NCBI GenBank assembly: GCA_026415985.1
Contig: JAOAGA010000020.1
Coordinates: forward strand, 1-20,629
DNA from: Pseudomonadota bacterium
GTDB lineage: Bacteria; CALINM01
Length of the DNA: 20,629 nt
Direction of reading: 5' to 3'
Shown here: positions 16,200 to 20,629 of the stretch, in pieces
Layout of the letters: each line of letters opens with the position of its first letter
How positions within the stretch are numbered: the stretch's first letter is position 1
The notes under the pieces: model-generated
What the model was told of the DNA's origin: nothing
Databases searched by the model: none
Seen by the model: the letters and a program-made list of their open reading frames with translations, nothing else
Position numbers and translations under genes: made by a program

Positions 16200-17405
16200 A
16201 TGCAATTTAAGGAAGAAAACAAGATCAGGTTTGAAAATGGAAATCTTTTCGTACCAGAAAAACCCTACATTGTTTATATTGAAGGAGATGGGACAGGTCC
16301 TGATATCTGGAATGCTTCAAAAATGGTTTTTGATTCTGCTGTTAAGAAGGTCTTTAACGGTAAAAAAGAGATTATCTGGATCGAAGGCTTTGCAGGCGAA
16401 AAGGCTTTTAAAGAGAAAGGAAGCTATCTTCCTGAAGAAACACTTGAATTAATTAAAGAGCTGAGAGTCGGAATAAAAGGACCCCTTACCACCCCTGTCG
16501 GAAAGGGTATCAGGAGTATCAACGTTGCCTTGAGACAGGAACTTGACTTATACGCCTGCATAAGACCGGTAAGATATTTTGAAGGAGTTCCTTCACCAAT
16601 AAAATATCCTGAGAAAGTCGATTTCGTTATTTTCAGGGAAAACACAGAAGACCTTTATGCCGGCATAGAGTGGCAGGCTGGCTCTGAAGAAGCAAAAAAG
16701 GTTTCTGACTTTTTATATAAAGAGTTCGGGAAAAAATTACCAGACTATGTTGGAATCGGAATAAAGCCAATCAGCAGGTTTGCCACTGAAAGATTAACAA
16801 GAATGGCTATGAGATATTGTATTAAAAACAAAAAAGATACCTTAACCTTTGTTCATAAAGGCAATATTATGAAGTTCACGGAAGGGGCTTTTAAAAACTG
16901 GGGAGTTGATTGTGTTAAAAGAGAGTTTGGCCAATATGTCGTAATTGAAGGTGAAGGTGAAAAGGAAAAAAATAAAGTTCTTGTTAATGACAGGATTGCC
17001 GATGCCATGTTTCAGCAGATAGTTCTAAGACCCGATGAGTATAAAGTAATAGTTACTCCAAACTTAAACGGTGATTATCTGTCCGATGCAGCAGCTGCTC
17101 TTGTAGGTGGTTTAGGAATGGCACCCGGTGCGAATATTGGTGACGGTTATGCAGTATTTGAAGCCACTCACGGAACCGCTCCGAAATACGCTGGTCTTGA
17201 TAAGGTAAATCCTTCATCGGTAATACTTTCTGGTGTTATGATGTTTGAGTATTTAGGATGGGATGCTGTGGGGGAATTAATTATAAAAGCTATTGAGAGA
17301 ACAATTAAAAATAAGACTGTAACCTATGACTTAGCAAGGCAGATGGAGGGCTCTAAAGAGCTTAAATGTTCACAGTTTGCCGAAGAGATTATAAAAAATA
17401 TGTAG
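16200..17405 (+). CDS. icd: Isocitrate dehydrogenase, NADP-type
   Basis: 401 residues from ATG 16200, oxidatively decarboxylating isocitrate to 2-oxoglutarate. The sequence follows E. coli Icd closely: [35 protein letters not shown] (the Ser regulated by phosphorylation in E. coli), [25 protein letters not shown] and [22 protein letters not shown] and VTYDLARQ retain the Lys-Tyr and Tyr...Arg residues that bind the NADP 2'-phosphate, so NADP is the expected cofactor. I chose ATG 16200 because AGGAG (16185-16189) lies 10 nt upstream. An in-frame ATG at 16179 would add seven residues but has no ribosome site, although it would match E. coli length better. pgsA starts 3 nt after the stop. With the upstream condensing enzyme it covers two of the three steps to 2-oxoglutarate; aconitase is not in the window. 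Confidence 0.95.
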   Translation: MQFKEENKIRFENGNLFVPEKPYIVYIEGDGTGPDIWNASKMVFDSAVKKVFNGKKEIIWIEGFAGEKAFKEKGSYLPEETLELIKELRVGIKGPLTTPVGKGIRSINVALRQELDLYACIRPVRYFEGVPSPIKYPEKVDFVIFRENTEDLYAGIEWQAGSEEAKKVSDFLYKEFGKKLPDYVGIGIKPISRFATERLTRMAMRYCIKNKKDTLTFVHKGNIMKFTEGAFKNWGVDCVKREFGQYVVIEGEGEKEKNKVLVNDRIADAMFQQIVLRPDEYKVIVTPNLNGDYLSDAAAALVGGLGMAPGANIGDGYAVFEATHGTAPKYAGLDKVNPSSVILSGVMMFEYLGWDAVGELIIKAIERTIKNKTVTYDLARQMEGSKELKCSQFAEEIIKNM

Positions 17406-17408
17406 AAA

Positions 17409-17942
17409 ATGTATCTAAATTTACCAAACCTAATTACTCTTTTTAGAATATTTTTAATTCCTTTTTATATTTATGAGCTAATGATTGACAACTTTTGGTC
17501 AGCATTAGCTCTTTTTATTATTGGCTCATTATCTGACCTTTTAGATGGTTTACTGGCAAGAAGGTTAAATCAGGTTACCTCCTTAGGTAAGTTTCTCGAT
17601 CCTTTAGCAGATAAACTCTTCTTTCTTTTCTCTCTTTCAATAATGAGCTATAAAAACCTTGTTCCTCTCTGGTTTTTTGGAATTCTGCTTTTGAGAGATA
17701 TACTTGTATCAATTGGCTCGGTAATATATATTGACAAGGTAGGAATGAAAGAGATCAGACCGCACCTTACAGGAAAGTTGGTAAATTTTTGTATTTTTTT
17801 TATAACCCTTTTTGTATTAATAGATCATACTTATGCAGATATTAGCTTTTATCTTTTTTATACCCCCCTTTATTATGTCTCCACATCTCTTTCTGTTTAT
17901 TCCCTTTTTGTATACTGGCAAAGATTCAGGAGGCTCGGATAG
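17409..17942 (+). CDS. pgsA: CDP-diacylglycerol-glycerol-3-phosphate 3-phosphatidyltransferase
   Basis: 177 residues, hydrophobic, with several predicted membrane helices. The CDP-alcohol phosphatidyltransferase signature is complete: Asp43, Asp46-Gly47, Ala50-Arg51, Gly60, Asp64, Asp68 (spacing D-x2-DG-x2-AR-x8-G-x3-D-x3-D). LPNLITLFRI at the N-terminus is typical of PgsA, which makes phosphatidylglycerol phosphate at the inner membrane. The length matches family members (about 180 residues). It is the last gene of the rightward run. Its final 17 nt overlap, tail to tail, the end of the leftward activase gene, and no terminator hairpin is visible between them. Confidence 0.92.
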   Translation: MYLNLPNLITLFRIFLIPFYIYELMIDNFWSALALFIIGSLSDLLDGLLARRLNQVTSLGKFLDPLADKLFFLFSLSIMSYKNLVPLWFFGILLLRDILVSIGSVIYIDKVGMKEIRPHLTGKLVNFCIFFITLFVLIDHTYADISFYLFYTPLYYVSTSLSVYSLFVYWQRFRRLG

Positions 17943-20629
17943 CACTATTTTTTAAAATCTCTATATAGGGTATTAAATCAAGATTGGGCTTGCCCGATTT
18001 ATCGTAAAAGAGCGGTATGACAGGTTTTTTATATTTCTTTTCAATGTCTTTAAGGATATAACTTGAGATTGTTCCGGGCATGCAAAAGGTTGGTGAAGCA
18101 TTAACAATTGCATCAACCTTTTCCTCTTCAAAGAAGATTATTGCTCTGCCTATGGTTAATATAGCCTCCCCTAAAAACTCTTCAGGAAGATAGTTACTTC
18201 CCTTCTCAACTACATCGTATATATTGGGCTCAAAAATATCTGGAAAATATTCCTTTGCATAATTGAATAATTTATGTTCCCTTGAAAAATAAAAAAATTT
18301 CCTGAGAAGATGTTTTAATCTGCTCTCCCATCCGCTTTTTTTAAGTTTTATATCCAAACCTTCAAGAAAGAGTGTATAAAAAAACCATTCTGATATAGTG
18401 GCAATTTTTGCCTCTGCGCCGAGGGCTTCGATGGTCTTTATAAGATTATCATTTAAAAAACTATTACTTCTCACATAAATCTCACCAACTATTCCAATAA
18501 GAGGTTTATTTACCTTTTTTATTCTTATGTTAGCAAGATTTTTAACACTTTCTTTATACACCTTTATATAATTTTCTTTGCTTTCTATTGCCTTTTTTAT
18601 ATTTCTATACACATTTTGCAAGGTATGATTAGTTTCCCCCTTTTCTATTTCATAGGGTCTTATTGTCAGAACAATCTTTTTGAGGATGTCATTAATGATT
18701 ATGCTGTCAAAGATTGTTTTTTTCAGGTCATCAGATAATCCCGCATAGGCATTTCTGTCGGAAGGGGAGATTAAAGATACATCTCTGCCTAAGGATCTTA
18801 GAACTATTCTCTGAAAAAGTGAATACTGTCCGAATCTGCAAGGACCAATTCCTGTGGGCATAAAGTATGCATATTTCCCCCCTCCGTTATTGGTTCTTTT
18901 TAGAACCGCTCCTAAGGTTGAGTGGAAGGGAGAACATTCATAACCTGTTGAGTATTTTAAACCTTCTCTAAAAGAATCGAGAGACTCTTTTAGTGTCTCC
19001 GCTGATTTATATCTTCTTGTGAAGGCACCTGCAATTAATTCTGCACCATCTTCTTCCATAGGTGGTATTAAAACAGTGCGATCTCTATCAGGAATATCCT
19101 CAATTTTAGAATAACTGTCTTTAGTAAAATCACCGGAAATATCAAGTTTAAGGTAGTTTCTGAAACTGTCAATTCCTGCCTCAAGTCTTGTAATATAACC
19201 TGTTGCCGAGCTATGACCATCTAACTGAAGAACCAGATAGGGTTTTTTAAGGGACTCCATCTCTCTGTAAAAATAGTTAAGAATAAAAGAATCGGGCCCA
19301 CAGGAAAAACAGGATAGAAATACCGGGAAAAGATTCCTCTTTTCTTTAAAAAGTTTAAGGGTTGAAAGAATTATCTGACCGTACTGCCAGTAAACATGAG
19401 AAAATTTATCAGTTATAAAATTTATATCGGGTGTTATAAAATCAACTGTTATTGACTTAATCTTATAATCGGCAATCTTGTCAATTAAGCGATGATTGAA
19501 TCTTGGATTGTATAAAATATACGGGCGCCCCAAAAAGACTACGCCTATCTCATCATCTTTCAGGTTTTTTAAAAACTCCTCTCCCTGAGAATATTTTTTT
19601 TCCATTTCCATTTCCACTGTTTTTTCAGCGTAATTAAAGGCGGAGGAAATCTCTTTATATGTTATCTCAAAATGTTTTGAGAGTTCTTCAAACAAGCTAT
19701 CCAGATATTTTTTATCTTTACTTATTTTTAATATTTTAGGGGTTATAAACGATATATCTTTTTTCTGAGTTTTTAAAATTGAAGGGATCGTCTGGGTTAA
19801 GGGACAAAGATGGCATTCTGTTATATTTTCCGGAACTTCGTTTTTAAGAAAATAAGGGAAAAATATTTTTTCATCTTTCAACTTGCTCATTGCCCCAAAA
19901 GTAATTACACAGGGCGCACAAATCTCAAAGTGAGCTATTTTACGCCCTCTTTCATAATCATCTTTTGAGGGAGACAAAATAACAGGTTCAATATCAAGAT
20001 AGTCAAAAAAGCTTTTAAGAAAGTAAATATTTTCTGAATTGGCCAAAAAGTCTGGTATGTATATTTTCCCTCTTTTGTAGATAGTTTTTTTCTTATTGAT
20101 AAAATTCTCCCTTTCCTTCAGGTAAGGATTAGCGGTATTTGCCCTTGGTTTTTTTGAATCATAGTCTCTCCCACATTTAAGTCCCCAGGCAACCTTTATA
20201 TCGTCCGTTGATATTATTGACAGGGCACACTTATTAACACACAAATCACACGTTTCTTTTTCTATAACAGTATCTTTATTTGAAAACTCCAATCCGATAA
20301 ACCTTGATTTAGCAGGCTTTCTATCCATTACATATAGGGCTGATCCCATTGCTCCGGTAAGGTGACAATAGGGAGAGACAATTATCTTCCTGTCAAGTCT
20401 TTCTTCAAAGGCTGAAACGAGCGCTCTGTTTCTTGCTGTGGCACCCTGAAAATAGACCTTATCTCCAATAGGAACATTTCCTACAACCTTATTTAAATAA
20501 TTATCCCTGACTGCAAATAAAACTGCACCAGCAATATCTTCCTTAGGAACACCCTTTGCAATAAGGAGATCTATGTCTTTTTCCATAAATACAGTGCATC
20601 TGTCAGATGTGGGAGGAGGGACCCTGTTT
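17926..20629 (-). CDS. Large acyl-CoA dehydratase activase (BcrAD/BadFG ATPase + DUF2229 + D-component-like), C-terminal part
   Basis: The frame is open to the right edge: before the ATG at 20586 it reads NRVPPPTSDRCTVF, which matches the family, so that ATG is internal and the N-terminus is outside the window. About 900 residues are visible of a family usually near 1400. The first ~100 close an ASKHA-type activase domain (FQGATARNRALVSAFE, HLTGAMGSAL). A four-Cys cluster (CDLCVNKC and LKCG, about 20173-20250) follows, then DUF2229. The rest is a 2-hydroxyacyl-CoA dehydratase D-component-like region (FLGRPYILYNPRFN, SCFSCGPDSF, QLDGHSSATGYITRLEAG, MPTGIGPCRFGQY). Such proteins are found in anaerobes and are thought to supply low-potential electrons to radical dehydratases or related reductases; the true role of this long subtype is unclear. 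The TGA stop at 17926-17928 lies inside the pgsA 3' end. Confidence 0.9.
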   Translation of the reverse strand, partial: NRVPPPTSDRCTVFMEKDIDLLIAKGVPKEDIAGAVLFAVRDNYLNKVVGNVPIGDKVYFQGATARNRALVSAFEERLDRKIIVSPYCHLTGAMGSALYVMDRKPAKSRFIGLEFSNKDTVIEKETCDLCVNKCALSIISTDDIKVAWGLKCGRDYDSKKPRANTANPYLKERENFINKKKTIYKRGKIYIPDFLANSENIYFLKSFFDYLDIEPVILSPSKDDYERGRKIAHFEICAPCVITFGAMSKLKDEKIFFPYFLKNEVPENITECHLCPLTQTIPSILKTQKKDISFITPKILKISKDKKYLDSLFEELSKHFEITYKEISSAFNYAEKTVEMEMEKKYSQGEEFLKNLKDDEIGVVFLGRPYILYNPRFNHRLIDKIADYKIKSITVDFITPDINFITDKFSHVYWQYGQIILSTLKLFKEKRNLFPVFLSCFSCGPDSFILNYFYREMESLKKPYLVLQLDGHSSATGYITRLEAGIDSFRNYLKLDISGDFTKDSYSKIEDIPDRDRTVLIPPMEEDGAELIAGAFTRRYKSAETLKESLDSFREGLKYSTGYECSPFHSTLGAVLKRTNNGGGKYAYFMPTGIGPCRFGQYSLFQRIVLRSLGRDVSLISPSDRNAYAGLSDDLKKTIFDSIIINDILKKIVLTIRPYEIEKGETNHTLQNVYRNIKKAIESKENYIKVYKESVKNLANIRIKKVNKPLIGIVGEIYVRSNSFLNDNLIKTIEALGAEAKIATISEWFFYTLFLEGLDIKLKKSGWESRLKHLLRKFFYFSREHKLFNYAKEYFPDIFEPNIYDVVEKGSNYLPEEFLGEAILTIGRAIIFFEEEKVDAIVNASPTFCMPGTISSYILKDIEKKYKKPVIPLFYDKSGKPNLDLIPYIEILKNSAIRAS

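Overview
This is an AT-rich bacterial chromosomal segment with tightly packed genes. The gene content suggests an anaerobic, two-membraned (Gram-negative) bacterium. The evidence is a type IV pilus/pseudopilin pair, a DksA-type RNA polymerase regulator, a lipobox-bearing LysM lipoprotein, an HMGL-family (probably Re-type) citrate synthase next to an NADP-type isocitrate dehydrogenase, and a large 2-hydroxyacyl-CoA dehydratase activase. A Desulfobacterota- or Deferribacterota-like lineage would fit, but the sequence alone does not fix the taxon. No RNA genes, insertion sequences, CRISPR arrays or phage genes were seen.

Layout. Positions 1-542 (minus strand) hold two overlapping prepilin-like genes, the first running off the left edge. 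Positions 543-696 are a divergent intergenic region with TGCAA...TTGCA palindromes. Positions 697-1059 (plus strand) hold a small exported DUF1573-type protein whose frame is interrupted by one in-frame TGA. That TGA sits exactly where the family has its conserved Cys. It is followed at the right distance by a perfect 9-bp hairpin with a G-containing 5-nt loop. I read this as an undescribed selenoprotein with a bacterial SECIS element, and it is the main discovery candidate here.

From 1256 to 17942 there is one long co-directional run of genes, mostly overlapping or only a few bases apart: dksA-like, pyk, galT, glgA, a GAF-GAF histidine kinase, a single-domain response regulator, a CaiB/BaiF CoA-transferase/racemase, a receiver-GAF-GGDEF diguanylate cyclase, hisS, aspS, a LysM lipoprotein, a citrate-synthase-like HMGL enzyme with a fused Cache-type sensor domain, icd and pgsA. 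The run links lower glycolysis, sugar-nucleotide and glycogen synthesis, a phosphorelay with c-di-GMP output, tRNA charging, the oxidative citrate-to-2-oxoglutarate branch and phospholipid synthesis. On the minus strand, converging on and overlapping pgsA, lies the C-terminal ~900 residues of a giant acyl-CoA dehydratase activase whose N-terminus is beyond the right edge.

TGA is an ordinary stop in at least four other genes here (dksA, the GGDEF gene, aspS, the activase). The internal TGA at 883-885 is therefore not a genome-wide code reassignment.
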